DNA of 16,420 nucleotides from JALYQB01 sp035640155 (lineage in GTDB: Bacteria > Actinomycetota > Actinomycetes > Mycobacteriales > Pseudonocardiaceae). The notes below the pieces were generated by a model that did no database searches, was not told the origin of the DNA, and saw nothing but the letters and a program-made list of their open reading frames with translations. Where the stretch lies: contig DASQWR010000158.1 of NCBI GenBank assembly GCA_035640155.1, forward strand, positions 1 through 16,420. Reading direction: 5' to 3'. Both the position numbers and the translations under genes were made by a program. Below, one piece after another: positions 5,898 to 13,076 of the stretch. Within the stretch, counting starts at the first letter, position 1. Every line of letters starts with the position of its first letter.

Positions 5898-7013
5898 GTG
5901 AAGATCGGTGTTCCGCGTGAGCTGAAGAACCACGAGTACCGGGTGGCGATGACTCCCGCCGGCGTGCACGAACTGACCCGCCGCGGACACGAGGTGCTCG
6001 TGGAGCACGCGGCCGGTGCCGGCTCCGCCTTCCCGGACGATGCCTACGTCACCGCGGGTGCCCGGATCGTTCCCGCTGCCGACGACGTCTGGGCCGACGG
6101 CGAGCTCGTCCTCAAGGTCAAGGAGCCCGTCGCGGAGGAGTACCACCGGATGCGCAAGGGGCAGGTGCTGTTCACCTACCTGCACCTTGCGGCGTCCGGG
6201 GAATGCACGCGGGCGCTGGTGGACTCCGGCATCGACGCCGTCGCCTACGAGACCGTGCAGCTGCCGGACGGCTCGCTGCCGCTGCTCGCACCGATGAGCG
6301 AGGTCGCCGGCCGGATGGCGCCCCAGGTCGGTGCGCACTGCCTGGAACGGGCGCAGGGCGGGCGGGGGGTGCTGCTCGGCGGGGTGTCCGGGGTGCCGGC
6401 TGGCAAGGTCGCGGTGATCGGCGCGGGTGTCTCGGGCCTGAACGCCGCAACCATCGCGCTCGGGTTCCAGGCCGAGGTGGTGGTGCTCGACACGAACATC
6501 AACCGGCTGCGGCAGATCGACTTCGGCTACCGAGGGCACCTGCAGACCATCGCGTCCAACGCCTACGAGGTGGAGAAGGCCTGCCTGTGGGCGGACCTGG
6601 TGATCGGCGCGGTGCTGGTGCCCGGCGCGAAGGCACCCACCCTCGTGAGCAACGACCTGGTGAGCCGGATGCGCCCGGGTTCGGCGCTGGTGGACATCGC
6701 CATCGACCAGGGCGGCTGCTTCGCCGACTCGCGGCCCACCACGCACGCCGACCCGACCTTCGTCGTGCACCGATCGGTCTTCTACTGCGTGGCGAACATG
6801 CCCGGCGCAGTGCCCCACACGTCGACTTACGCGTTGACCAACGTGACCCTGCCCTACGTGGCCGCACTGGCCGGCAAGGGGCTGCGGCAGGCGGCGCAGG
6901 ACGACCCGGCGCTGGCGCGCGGGGTGAACGTGGTGCGCGGCGCCGTTGTGCTCGATGAGGTTGCCCGGGCGCACGGACTGCCATCCGTGGCGCTGACGGA
7001 GGCACTGGCCTGA
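5898..7013 (+). CDS. ald: Alanine dehydrogenase
   Basis: This 371-residue NAD-dependent enzyme interconverts L-alanine with pyruvate and ammonium (also reported for glyoxylate to glycine in mycobacteria). It links amino-acid catabolism to redox balance. Hallmarks are present at the positions of the M. tuberculosis enzyme: Arg15 (NHEYRVAMTP), Lys75 (LKVKEP) and His96 (FTYLHLA) in the substrate site. The Rossmann motif GAGVSG is at 175-180, with Asp198 (VVLDTN) selecting NAD over NADP, and Asp270 in DIAIDQGGC. Length is normal and no active-site residue is missing. GTG 5898 is supported by GGGGAGG (5883-5889), 8 nt upstream. In M. tuberculosis ald is elsewhere on the chromosome, so its place between the Nudix gene and xerD looks lineage-specific. 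The xerD start is only 53 bp downstream, so read-through is likely. Confidence 0.96.
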   Translation: MKIGVPRELKNHEYRVAMTPAGVHELTRRGHEVLVEHAAGAGSAFPDDAYVTAGARIVPAADDVWADGELVLKVKEPVAEEYHRMRKGQVLFTYLHLAASGECTRALVDSGIDAVAYETVQLPDGSLPLLAPMSEVAGRMAPQVGAHCLERAQGGRGVLLGGVSGVPAGKVAVIGAGVSGLNAATIALGFQAEVVVLDTNINRLRQIDFGYRGHLQTIASNAYEVEKACLWADLVIGAVLVPGAKAPTLVSNDLVSRMRPGSALVDIAIDQGGCFADSRPTTHADPTFVVHRSVFYCVANMPGAVPHTSTYALTNVTLPYVAALAGKGLRQAAQDDPALARGVNVVRGAVVLDEVARAHGLPSVALTEALA

Positions 7014-7066
7014 GCACCGCAGGGGCGAGGACTTTCCCGGGGACTCCGGCCCCGCGGGAGCGCCCC

Positions 7067-7987
7067 GTGCCGCCCGGTCTGCAGGCGGTGGTCTCCGCCT
7101 ACCTCGACCACCTCGCCGTCGAGCGGGGCACTGCCCGCAACACGCTCGACTCCTACGCCCGGGACCTGCGCCGCTACATCGCCCACCTCGCCGAGGCCGG
7201 GGTGGAGCACCTGGGTGAGGTGACCGAGCGGCACGTCACCTCCTTCCTCGCCGCGCTGCGTGAGGGCACCGCCGGGCACCGCCCACTCGCGGCCTCGTCG
7301 GCAGCGCGCACGCTCATCGCGGCCCGCGGGTTGCACCGTTTCGCGTACCGCGACGGCCTGGTCGAGGTGGACGTCGCGGCCGCGGTGCAACCGCCGAGCC
7401 CGCCCAGACGGCTGCCCAAGGCACTCGCGGTCGACGACGTGCTGCGGCTGCTGGAGACGCCGGGGGACGCACCCCGCGGGCTGCGCGACCGCGCCCTGCT
7501 GGAGCTCCTCTACTCCACCGGGGCGCGGATCTCGGAGGGGGTGGGGCTCGACGTCGACGACGTCGACGCGCAGGCGCGCATGGTGTTGCTGCGCGGCAAG
7601 GGGGGTAAGCAGCGGCTGGCGCCGGTCGGCCGGCCCGCGCTGGCCGCGCTGGACGCCTACCTGGTCCGGGCCCGGCCGGCGTTCGCCACCCGCGGGCGCG
7701 GCACCCCGGCTGTCTTCCTCAATACCCGAGGGGCCCGGCTGTCCCGGCAGAGCGCATGGACGGTGCTGCGCGAGGCCGGCACCCGGGCCGGGATCCCCAC
7801 CGCGGTGTCGCCGCACACCCTGCGGCACTCCTTCGCCACCCACCTGCTCGAGGGCGGTGCGGACGTCCGCGTGGTGCAGGAGCTCCTCGGGCACGCGTCG
7901 GTGACCACCACGCAGGTCTACACCCTGGTCACGGTGGACACGCTGCGCGAGGTCTACGCCACCGCGCACCCCCGGGCCCACGGTTGA
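7067..7987 (+). CDS. xerD: Tyrosine recombinase XerD
   Basis: XerD works with XerC at the dif site to resolve chromosome dimers before division. At 306 residues the length is usual. The N-terminal SAM-like domain covers about residues 5-95 (LDHLAVERGTARNTLDSYARDL), and the catalytic domain about 117-306. All catalytic residues are in place: Arg154 (GARISE), Lys178 (RGKGGKQR), His250-x-x-Arg253 (HTLRHSFATHLLEGGADVR), His276 (LLGHASV) and nucleophile Tyr285 (TTTQVY). The GTG start has GGGAG (7056-7060) 6 nt upstream. Position next to parA-scpAB and downstream of pyrG/Nudix matches the conserved xerD (Rv1701) rather than a phage integrase, and no att repeats or phage genes are nearby. The dif site is not in this window. 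Confidence 0.95.
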   Translation: MPPGLQAVVSAYLDHLAVERGTARNTLDSYARDLRRYIAHLAEAGVEHLGEVTERHVTSFLAALREGTAGHRPLAASSAARTLIAARGLHRFAYRDGLVEVDVAAAVQPPSPPRRLPKALAVDDVLRLLETPGDAPRGLRDRALLELLYSTGARISEGVGLDVDDVDAQARMVLLRGKGGKQRLAPVGRPALAALDAYLVRARPAFATRGRGTPAVFLNTRGARLSRQSAWTVLREAGTRAGIPTAVSPHTLRHSFATHLLEGGADVRVVQELLGHASVTTTQVYTLVTVDTLREVYATAHPRAHG

Positions 7988-8021
7988 ACCGAGGCACACC
8001 CCCCACCGGCGGCGCGGCGCG

Positions 8022-8050
8022 TTGAAGCAGCTCGGTGCGCCGCATAGGCT
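8022..8050 (+). promoter_or_regulatory. SigA-type promoter for the parA-scpA-scpB-rluB cluster
   Basis: TTGAAG (8022-8027) and TAGGCT (8045-8050) are separated by exactly 17 bp, the best-spaced promoter in the window. Transcription would start near 8057, and the parA leader would be about 33 nt and include AGAAGGGG (8071-8078). The 102-bp gap after xerD supports a new transcription unit here. Confidence 0.6.
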
Positions 8051-8089
8051 CGGCGGGCTCATCCGTGTCGAGAAGGGGATACCGCTCCC

Positions 8090-9001
8090 ATGTCCACCTG
8101 GTCGTCGGCGCAGCCTCTGCTGGGCGTGCCGGACCCTCCTGCCCCCGACGACGAGCCGGAGGTCGAGGAGGGCGTCACCGGTTCGACCGGACGGCACCGA
8201 CGGACGGCGCCCGAGCCCCCCAAGCTGGATCGGCACGGTCCGGCGCGGGTGATCGCCGTGTGCAACCAGAAGGGTGGCGTCGGGAAGACCACCTCGACCA
8301 TCAACCTCGGTGCGGCGATGACCGAGTACGGCCGTCGCGTGCTGCTGGTGGACTTCGACCCGCAGGGCGCGCTGTCGGTGGGGCTCGGCATCCCTGCGCA
8401 CCAGCTGGAGCAGTCCATCTACAACCTGATCATGGAGCGGGGTACCACCGTCGAGGACGTCGTGATCCCGACCAGGGTCGAGGGGATGGACCTGCTGCCC
8501 AGCAACATCGACCTTTCCGCCGCCGAGGTCCAGCTGGTCACCGAGGTCGGGCGCGAGCAGACCCTCGGAAGGTGCATCGCCCCGGCGCTGGACCGGTACG
8601 ACTTCGTGCTGGTGGACTGCCAGCCCTCGCTCGGGCTGCTCACCATCAACGCACTGGCCTGTGCGGACGGCGTGGTGATCCCGCTGGAGTGCGAGTTCTT
8701 CAGCCTCCGTGGGGTGGCGCTGCTCATCGATACCATCGACAAGGTGCGCGAGCGGCTGAACCCCAAGCTGGAGATCGTCGGGATCCTGGCGACGATGTAC
8801 GACCCGCGGACGCTGCACGCCCGCGAGGTGATGTCCCGCGTCCTGGACGCCTTCGGTGACACCGTCTTCGACACCGTGATCCACCGCACGGTGCGGTTCC
8901 CGGAGACCACGGTGGCCGGTGAACCGATCACCGTGTGGGCGCCGAAGTCGGCCGGCGCCAAGGCTTACCGGGCGCTGGCCCGGGAGGTGATCGCGCGGTG
9001 A
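8090..9001 (+). CDS. parA: ParA-family ATPase linked to ScpAB (orphan ParA)
   Basis: This 303-residue ATPase is of the Soj/ParA type. It has the deviant Walker A KGGVGKTT (61-68), the A' motif LLVDFDPQG (86-93) and the Walker B VLVDCQPSLG (173-182). About 50 N-terminal residues before RVIAVCNQ are Pro/Glu/Asp-rich and probably disordered. ParA proteins segregate DNA by ATP-dependent dimerisation on the nucleoid. No parB follows; instead scpA starts inside the stop codon, as in mycobacteria (Rv1708) and many actinobacteria. This copy therefore probably works with the ScpAB condensin accessory proteins rather than with the origin-proximal ParB system; that part is inference. The ATG has a ribosome site AGAAGGGG, with an 11-nt gap that is a little long. 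A distinct promoter lies at 8022-8050. Confidence 0.9.
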   Translation: MSTWSSAQPLLGVPDPPAPDDEPEVEEGVTGSTGRHRRTAPEPPKLDRHGPARVIAVCNQKGGVGKTTSTINLGAAMTEYGRRVLLVDFDPQGALSVGLGIPAHQLEQSIYNLIMERGTTVEDVVIPTRVEGMDLLPSNIDLSAAEVQLVTEVGREQTLGRCIAPALDRYDFVLVDCQPSLGLLTINALACADGVVIPLECEFFSLRGVALLIDTIDKVRERLNPKLEIVGILATMYDPRTLHAREVMSRVLDAFGDTVFDTVIHRTVRFPETTVAGEPITVWAPKSAGAKAYRALAREVIAR

Positions 9002-9798
9002 CCGTGGCTGCCGAGGAGACCCCCGCCGGCCGCTTCAGCGTGCACCTGGACAATTTCGAGGGCCCGTTCGATCTGCTGCTGCAGCTGATCTCCCAGCAGC
9101 AGATGGACGTCACCGAGGTCGCGCTGCACCGGGTGACCGACGAGTTCATCGCCCACCTGCGCACCCTCGGGGACGGCGTCGACCTGGACGAGACGACCGG
9201 GTTCCTGGTGGTGGCGGCGACTCTGTTGGACCTCAAGGCCGCGCGGTTGCTGCCTGCCGCCCAGGTCGAGGACTCCGACGACCTGGCCCTGCTCGAGGCG
9301 CGGGACCTGCTGTTCGCCCGGCTGCTGCAGTACCGGGCCTACAAGCAGGTCGCGGCGCTGTTCACCGAGCTCGAGGCGGCGGCGTTGCGCTGCTACCCGC
9401 GGTCGGTGGCGCTGGAGGAGCGCTTCGTGGTGCTGCTCCCGGAAGTGACACTCGGTGTGGACGCGGCGCGGCTGGCTCAGATCGCGGCAGCGGTCTTCCG
9501 GCCGAAGCCGCCGCCGGTGATGTCGTTGGAGCACCTGCATGCTGCCCGGGTTTCGGTGCATGAGCATGCGGCGCTGCTGCGTGACCGGCTCGCCCGCGAG
9601 GGATACGCGACGTTCGGGGCGCTGGTGGTGGACTGTGAGCACACCTACGAGGTGGTGGCGCGCTTCCTCGCACTGCTGGACCTCTACCGCGACGCCCTGG
9701 TCGGGTTCGACCAGGGCGATCCGCTCGGAGAGCTGGGCGTGCGGTGGATCGGCGGGACGCCGGACGAGGCCGACGACGCGAGCCCAGTGCCGGGATGA
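8998..9798 (+). CDS. scpA: Segregation and condensation protein A
   Basis: ScpA is the kleisin that bridges the SMC heads and binds ScpB in the bacterial condensin, compacting and segregating the chromosome. From GTG 8998 it has 266 residues, a normal length. The N-terminal motif FSVHLDNFEGPFDLLLQLI (about 13-31) is diagnostic, followed by DEFIAHLRTLGDGVDLDETTGFLVVAATLLDLKA. The C-terminal winged-helix region that contacts the SMC cap ends before an acidic tail (PDEADDASPVPG). The start was chosen because GTG overlaps the parA TGA by 4 nt (GTGA) and has GGGAGG (8982-8987) 10 nt upstream. A longer frame from GTG 8935 would lie inside parA and add 21 non-conserved residues. The 3' end carries the first copy of the 21-bp tandem repeat shared with the scpB start. 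Confidence 0.95.
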   Translation: MTVAAEETPAGRFSVHLDNFEGPFDLLLQLISQQQMDVTEVALHRVTDEFIAHLRTLGDGVDLDETTGFLVVAATLLDLKAARLLPAAQVEDSDDLALLEARDLLFARLLQYRAYKQVAALFTELEAAALRCYPRSVALEERFVVLLPEVTLGVDAARLAQIAAAVFRPKPPPVMSLEHLHAARVSVHEHAALLRDRLAREGYATFGALVVDCEHTYEVVARFLALLDLYRDALVGFDQGDPLGELGVRWIGGTPDEADDASPVPG

Positions 9799-9832
9799 CC
9801 GAGTCGAGTGCCGGGATGACCGAGCCGAGTGC
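9786..9832 (+). repeat. 21-bp tandem repeat duplicating the scpB start codon region
   Basis: Two copies, 9786-9806 and 9807-9827, differ at one base (T9804 versus C9825) and are followed by a 5-nt partial copy (AGTGC, 9828-9832). Each copy contains CCGGGATGACCGAG. Both the coupled ATG (9795) and a second ATG (9816) therefore stand in the same sequence context and in the scpB frame. Because the unit is a multiple of three, the duplication adds seven residues to the ScpB N-terminus and leaves the frame intact. Confidence 0.85.
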
Positions 9833-10418
9833 GCAGGCGACAGCCGCGGAGTCGGACGGGCTGCCCGACCTCGGTGCGGACGGCGAGCTGGAGGCCGCGC
9901 TGGAGGCGCTGCTGCTGGTGGTCGACTCGCCGGTGGGTGCGGACGCCCTGGCGAGCGCGGTCGACCAGCCGGTGTCACGGGTCGCAGAGGCGCTGCTGCG
10001 CCTGAGCGGGTCGTACACGGCGGCTGGCCGGGGCATCGACCTGCGCCGGGTCGGTGACGGCTGGCGGCTGTACACCCGAGACCGGCACGCGCCGTTCGTG
10101 GAGCGACTGCTGCTCGACGGCCAGCGCGCCAAGCTCACCCGGGCCGCGCTGGAGACCCTCGCCGTGGTGGCCTATCGCCAGCCGGTCACCCGGTCGCGGG
10201 TCGCTGCGGTGCGGGGCGTCAACGTCGACGGTGTGATGCGCACCCTGCTCGCCCGCGGTCTCGTCGAGGAGACCGGAGTCGATCCCGACACCCAGGGGCT
10301 GCTCTACTGCACCACGGAGCTCTTCCTGGAGCGGATCGGTCTGTCCTCGCTGGACGACCTGCCGCCACTGGCGCCTCTGCTCCCTGAGGTGGATGCGATC
10401 GACGATGTCCCGCACTGA
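9795..10418 (+). CDS. scpB: Segregation and condensation protein B
   Basis: ScpB dimerises and binds ScpA in the SMC-ScpAB condensin. From ATG 9795 the protein has 207 residues. After a variable N-terminus it begins at ELEAALEALLLVVDSPV, the first winged-helix domain. The second domain has the family pattern LTRAALETLAVVAYRQPVTRSRVAAVRGVNVDGVMRTLLARGLVEE and then LLYCTTELFLERIGLSSLDDLPPL, all typical of ScpB. The ATG at 9795 overlaps the scpA stop as ATGA, indicating coupled translation. A second in-frame ATG at 9816 arises from the 21-bp duplication and would give 200 residues. Starts further upstream (9744) lie within scpA and are not conserved. The 3' end overlaps the beginning of rluB. 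Confidence 0.93.
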   Translation: MTESSAGMTEPSAQATAAESDGLPDLGADGELEAALEALLLVVDSPVGADALASAVDQPVSRVAEALLRLSGSYTAAGRGIDLRRVGDGWRLYTRDRHAPFVERLLLDGQRAKLTRAALETLAVVAYRQPVTRSRVAAVRGVNVDGVMRTLLARGLVEETGVDPDTQGLLYCTTELFLERIGLSSLDDLPPLAPLLPEVDAIDDVPH

Positions 10419-11151
10419 GGGGGCCCGCACCGGCGTCCGGTTGCAGAAGGTCCTCGCGCGCGCCGGGGTCGCGTCCCGCCGCGCCGCAGAGCAGATGATC
10501 TCACAGGGCCGGGTGAGCGTGGACGGCGCCGTGGTCCGCGAGCAGGGTCTGCGGGTGCACCCCGAGCGGGCCGTCATCCATGTCGACGGGATGCGGCTGG
10601 AGCTGCGTTCGGACGTGGTGCACCTGGTGATGAACAAGCCGCGCGGGGTGCACTGCACGATGTCCGACGACCGGGGACGGCCCTGTGTCGGGGACCACGT
10701 CGCGGACCGCGCGCAGCGGCTCTTCCACGTCGGCCGGCTGGACGCCGACACCGAGGGGCTGCTGCTGCTCACCAACGACGGCGAGCTCGCCCACCGGCTG
10801 ATGCACCCGTCCTATGAGGTGCGCAAGACCTACCTCGCCGAGGTGCCCGGCCCCGTCCCGCGGGAGGTTGGGCGCACGTTGCGTGCGGGCGTTGTGCTCG
10901 AGGACGGGCCGGTCGCGGTGGACTCGTTCCGGGTAGTGCAGGCGCTGCCCGGCAAGGTGCTGGCCGAGGTCGTGCTGCACGAGGGGCGCAAGCACCTCGT
11001 CCGGCGGCTGCTCGCCGAGGTCGGCCACCCTCCCGAGCGGCTGGTGCGGACCGCGATCGGGGACCTGCGCCTGGGTGAGCAGCGCCCCGGCACGCTGCGT
11101 GCGCCGTCCCGGGAGGAGATCGGGTCGCTCTACCGCGCGGTCGGGCTGTGA
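10405..11151 (+). CDS. rluB: 23S rRNA pseudouridine synthase, RluB/RsuA family
   Basis: This enzyme isomerises uridine to pseudouridine in large-subunit rRNA (RluB modifies U2605 in E. coli; the actinobacterial target is inferred). An N-terminal S4 RNA-binding domain (VRLQKVLARAGVASRRAAEQMI with GRVSVDG) is followed by the catalytic domain with LVMNKPRGVHCTMSDDRGRP. The active site is GRLDADTEGLLLLTNDGEL, whose Asp is the catalytic residue, and later HEGRKHLVRRLLAEVG. From ATG 10405 it has 248 residues. ATG 10393 is also in frame but sits only 3 nt after GAGG, too close for that site to serve it. MSRTEG from 10405 better matches homologues such as Rv1711. The start lies inside scpB (14-nt overlap), so translation is coupled. 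The gene ends 19 bp before the convergent ABC permease. Confidence 0.92.
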   Translation: MSRTEGARTGVRLQKVLARAGVASRRAAEQMISQGRVSVDGAVVREQGLRVHPERAVIHVDGMRLELRSDVVHLVMNKPRGVHCTMSDDRGRPCVGDHVADRAQRLFHVGRLDADTEGLLLLTNDGELAHRLMHPSYEVRKTYLAEVPGPVPREVGRTLRAGVVLEDGPVAVDSFRVVQALPGKVLAEVVLHEGRKHLVRRLLAEVGHPPERLVRTAIGDLRLGEQRPGTLRAPSREEIGSLYRAVGL

Positions 11152-11170
11152 CCCCCAGTGCTCGATCCGC

Positions 11171-11971
11171 TCAGCGACTGGTGACCCGCCGGTACCGGGC
11201 GACGGTGAGTGGCATGAACACCGCGACGATCAGGATCGAGCACGCCGCGGCGTAGATCACCGGATGCTCACCGGGCCAGCCGCCCGGCGGTGGGAACCCC
11301 GGTGGGGCTTCGTTGCCGAACAGGTCGCGGCTCGCCTGCGCCACCGCGGTGACCGGGTTCCATTCGGCCACCACCCGCAGTACCGCCGGCATGTTGCCGA
11401 CCGGGACGAAGGCCGAGGAGATGAAGGTGAACGGGAAGAGCCAGATCAGCCCGGCGCTCTGGGCCACCTCCACGGTGCGGGCCATCAGCCCGATCAGCGC
11501 CCCGATCCACGACATCGCGAAGGAGAAGAGCAGGAGTAGGCCGAACCCGAGGGCCGCGTCGAGCACTCCGCCGCGGATCCGCCATCCCACCGCCAGGCCG
11601 GTGATGCTCATCACGACCAACGTGAGCGCGCTGACCCCGAGGTCGGAGGTGGTGCGACCGAGGATCACCGCGAGCCGCGACATCGGCAGCGAGCGGAACC
11701 GGTCGATGATGCCCTTCTGCAGGTCGTTCGCGAGGCCGAGGGTGGTGAAGATGACGTTGAACGCCACGGTCTGGGCGAAGATGCCGCCGATGAGCCACTC
11801 CCGGTAGTCACCGCCACCGAGGGATCCGCCGAAGACGTAGGCGAACAGCAGCACGAACATGATCGGCTGGATCGTGCTGCCGACCAGCGCGTCGGGGATC
11901 CGGCGGATGTTGGTCAGGTTGCGCCAGGTGATGATGCTGCTGTCGCGCAGCACCTGCGGCATCACGGTCAC
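11171..11971 (-). CDS. ABC-2 type exporter permease, DrrB-like
   Basis: This 266-residue integral membrane protein of the ABC-2 permease family resembles DrrB of the daunorubicin/doxorubicin exporters. Six hydrophobic segments can be drawn at about 31-49, 60-80, 109-129, 138-161, 168-189 and 237-257. DLQKGIIDRFRSLPMSRLAVILGR (about 83-106) is the conserved cytoplasmic loop of the family, and SSAFVPVGNMPAVLRVVAEWNPVTAV (185-210) is its signature near helix 5. It would form the channel for the ATPase encoded immediately upstream. The GTG start overlaps the ATPase TGA by 4 nt, and a purine-rich GGAGAAGGGAAG lies upstream in the ATPase tail. Exported substrate is unknown; drugs, lipids and antibiotics are all possible for this family. 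The 3' end converges on rluB with a 19-bp gap and no visible terminator. Confidence 0.88.
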   Translation of the reverse strand: MTVMPQVLRDSSIITWRNLTNIRRIPDALVGSTIQPIMFVLLFAYVFGGSLGGGDYREWLIGGIFAQTVAFNVIFTTLGLANDLQKGIIDRFRSLPMSRLAVILGRTTSDLGVSALTLVVMSITGLAVGWRIRGGVLDAALGFGLLLLFSFAMSWIGALIGLMARTVEVAQSAGLIWLFPFTFISSAFVPVGNMPAVLRVVAEWNPVTAVAQASRDLFGNEAPPGFPPPGGWPGEHPVIYAAACSILIVAVFMPLTVARYRRVTSR

Positions 11972-12954
11972 GGCGCGCTTCCCTTCTCCTCGGCGGTTTC
12001 GTCGGCGGCCTCCTCGGCGGTCTGCCCGGTGAGGGCGAGGAAGACGTCGTTCAGAGTCGGCCGGTGCAGGCCGACGTCGCGCACCGGGATGCTCTCCAGG
12101 TCCAGCTGGCGCAATGCTTCCACCAGGGACTTCGCCCCGGCGTCGACGACGATGCCCACCCGGCGGGTGTCCTCGTCCACCACCGGCTCGCCGGAGCCCA
12201 GTCCGGCGAGCACCCGCGCAGCGACCGGCAGGTCCACCGGGTCCTCGAGCACCAGCTCCAGCCGCTCGCCACCGACCTGGGCCTTGAGCTCGTCCGAGCT
12301 GCCGCGGGCGATCACCCGACCGCGGTCGAGCACCGCGATGCTGTCAGCCAGCTGGTCGGCCTCCTCCAGGTACTGGGTGGTCAGCAGCACGCTGGCACCG
12401 TCGGTGACCAGCTCGCCGATGATCGCCCAGGTGTCCATCCGGCCCCGCGGGTCGAGCCCGGTCGTGGGCTCGTCGAGCACCACCACGGGCGGTTCGGCGA
12501 CCAGCGCCCCGGCCAGGTCGAGCCGGCGCCGCATGCCGCCCGAGTAGCCCTTCGACGGCCGGTCGGCCGCTTCCTCCAGTCGGAACCGGGCCAGCAGCTG
12601 CCGCGCCCGGGCTCGCGCGTCCGGCTTCGGCATGCCGTAGAGCCGGCCGACCATGTAGAGGTTCTCAAAGCCGGTGAGCTGCTCGTCGACGGCGGCGAAC
12701 TGCCCGGACAGTCCGATCTTGCGGCGGACCCGGTCGGGATCGGCGAGGACGTCGATTCCGGCCACCGTGGCGCGACCGGAGTCCGGGCGCAGCAGGGTGG
12801 ACAGGATCCGCACGCAGGTGGTCTTCCCGGCCCCGTTCGGGCCGAGCAGGCCGAGGACCGTGCCGTGCGGGATCTGCAGGTCGACGCCGTCGAGCGCGCG
12901 GGTGGACCCGAAGGTCTTCACCAGGCCCTCGGCCTCGACCGCGAGTGCGGCCAT
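11968..12954 (-). CDS. ABC exporter ATP-binding protein, DrrA-like
   Basis: This 328-residue ATPase is of the DrrA family. Motifs are Walker A GPNGAGKT (38-45), Q-loop Gln85 (GLSGQFAAVD), signature YSGGMRRRLDLA (137-148), Walker B VVVLDEPTTGLDP (157-169) and D-loop. The H-switch position is Gln194 (TTQYLEEAD), the usual residue in DrrA proteins. The C-terminal domain (about 225-310) ends with RPTLNDVFLALTGQT, typical of the drug-resistance subfamily. An Ala/Glu-rich tail follows. The start at ATG 12954 is supported by GGGAG 6 nt upstream and the conserved MAALAVEAEGLVKTFG. An open frame continues upstream to 13350, but it runs through the regulatory spacer and the antiporter gene and has no family similarity. 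It is co-transcribed with the permease, apparently from the promoter at 13023-13051. No regulator gene is adjacent. Confidence 0.92.
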   Translation of the reverse strand: MAALAVEAEGLVKTFGSTRALDGVDLQIPHGTVLGLLGPNGAGKTTCVRILSTLLRPDSGRATVAGIDVLADPDRVRRKIGLSGQFAAVDEQLTGFENLYMVGRLYGMPKPDARARARQLLARFRLEEAADRPSKGYSGGMRRRLDLAGALVAEPPVVVLDEPTTGLDPRGRMDTWAIIGELVTDGASVLLTTQYLEEADQLADSIAVLDRGRVIARGSSDELKAQVGGERLELVLEDPVDLPVAARVLAGLGSGEPVVDEDTRRVGIVVDAGAKSLVEALRQLDLESIPVRDVGLHRPTLNDVFLALTGQTAEEAADETAEEKGSAP

Positions 12955-12963
12955 GACGTGCTC

Positions 12964-13011
12964 CCGACATGGTGGGACACCGATGTGGTGGGTTACCGAA
13001 ATGTGGAACAG
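12964..13011 (-). repeat. Three 16-bp iterons upstream of the ABC exporter
   Basis: Contiguous units at 12964-12979, 12980-12995 and 12996-13011 each begin CCGA on the plus strand. The first two agree at 12 of 16 positions (CCGAnnTGGTGGGnnA), while the third aligns if one base is skipped. They lie in the predicted leader between the -10 box and the ribosome site. The third unit includes ACCGAAATG (12995-13003), which recurs inverted at 13055-13063 beside the palindrome. This suggests repeated binding sites for a regulator, but they could also be remnants of a small duplication. Confidence 0.5.
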
Positions 13012-13022
13012 CGGGACCCCCG

Positions 13023-13051
13023 ACGTTAGCGGAGCGCCCCGACAGAATGCC
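13023..13051 (-). promoter_or_regulatory. Putative promoter of the ABC exporter operon
   Basis: On the minus strand TAACGT (13028-13023) is a good -10 box. Seventeen bp upstream the -35 position is GGCATT (13051-13046), a weak -35 that is one arm of the palindrome at 13046-13058. Transcription would start near 13016, leaving a leader of about 60 nt that contains the iterons. Confidence 0.45.
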
Positions 13052-13058
13052 TGGCATT
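13046..13058. promoter_or_regulatory. Palindromic operator candidate overlapping the exporter -35 region
   Basis: AATGCC-T-GGCATT is a perfect 6+1+6 palindrome, unusually AT-containing for this region. An adjacent CATTTCGGT (13055-13063) is the inverse of ACCGAAATG at 12995-13003, so the two copies flank the -10 box. Position over the -35 would suit a repressor such as a TetR- or MarR-type protein, families that often control drug exporters. No such gene is in the window, so the link is inference. Confidence 0.45.
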
Positions 13059-13076
13059 TCGGTCCGACCGCACCGG

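Noticed and set aside
7067..7987. Tyrosine recombinase as a sign of an integrated element
   Set aside because: It has conserved XerD features and lies in the conserved xerD position next to parA-scpAB. No attachment-site repeats, phage or plasmid genes are nearby.
8935..8997. Upstream extension of scpA
   Set aside because: These codons lie inside parA and encode a Gly/Arg-rich stretch not found in ScpA. GTG 8998 has both stop-start overlap and a ribosome site.
9744..9794. Upstream start for scpB inside scpA
   Set aside because: The added residues (MDRRDAGRGRRREPSAG) are an out-of-frame reading of scpA. The ATGA overlap at 9795 is the usual coupling signal.
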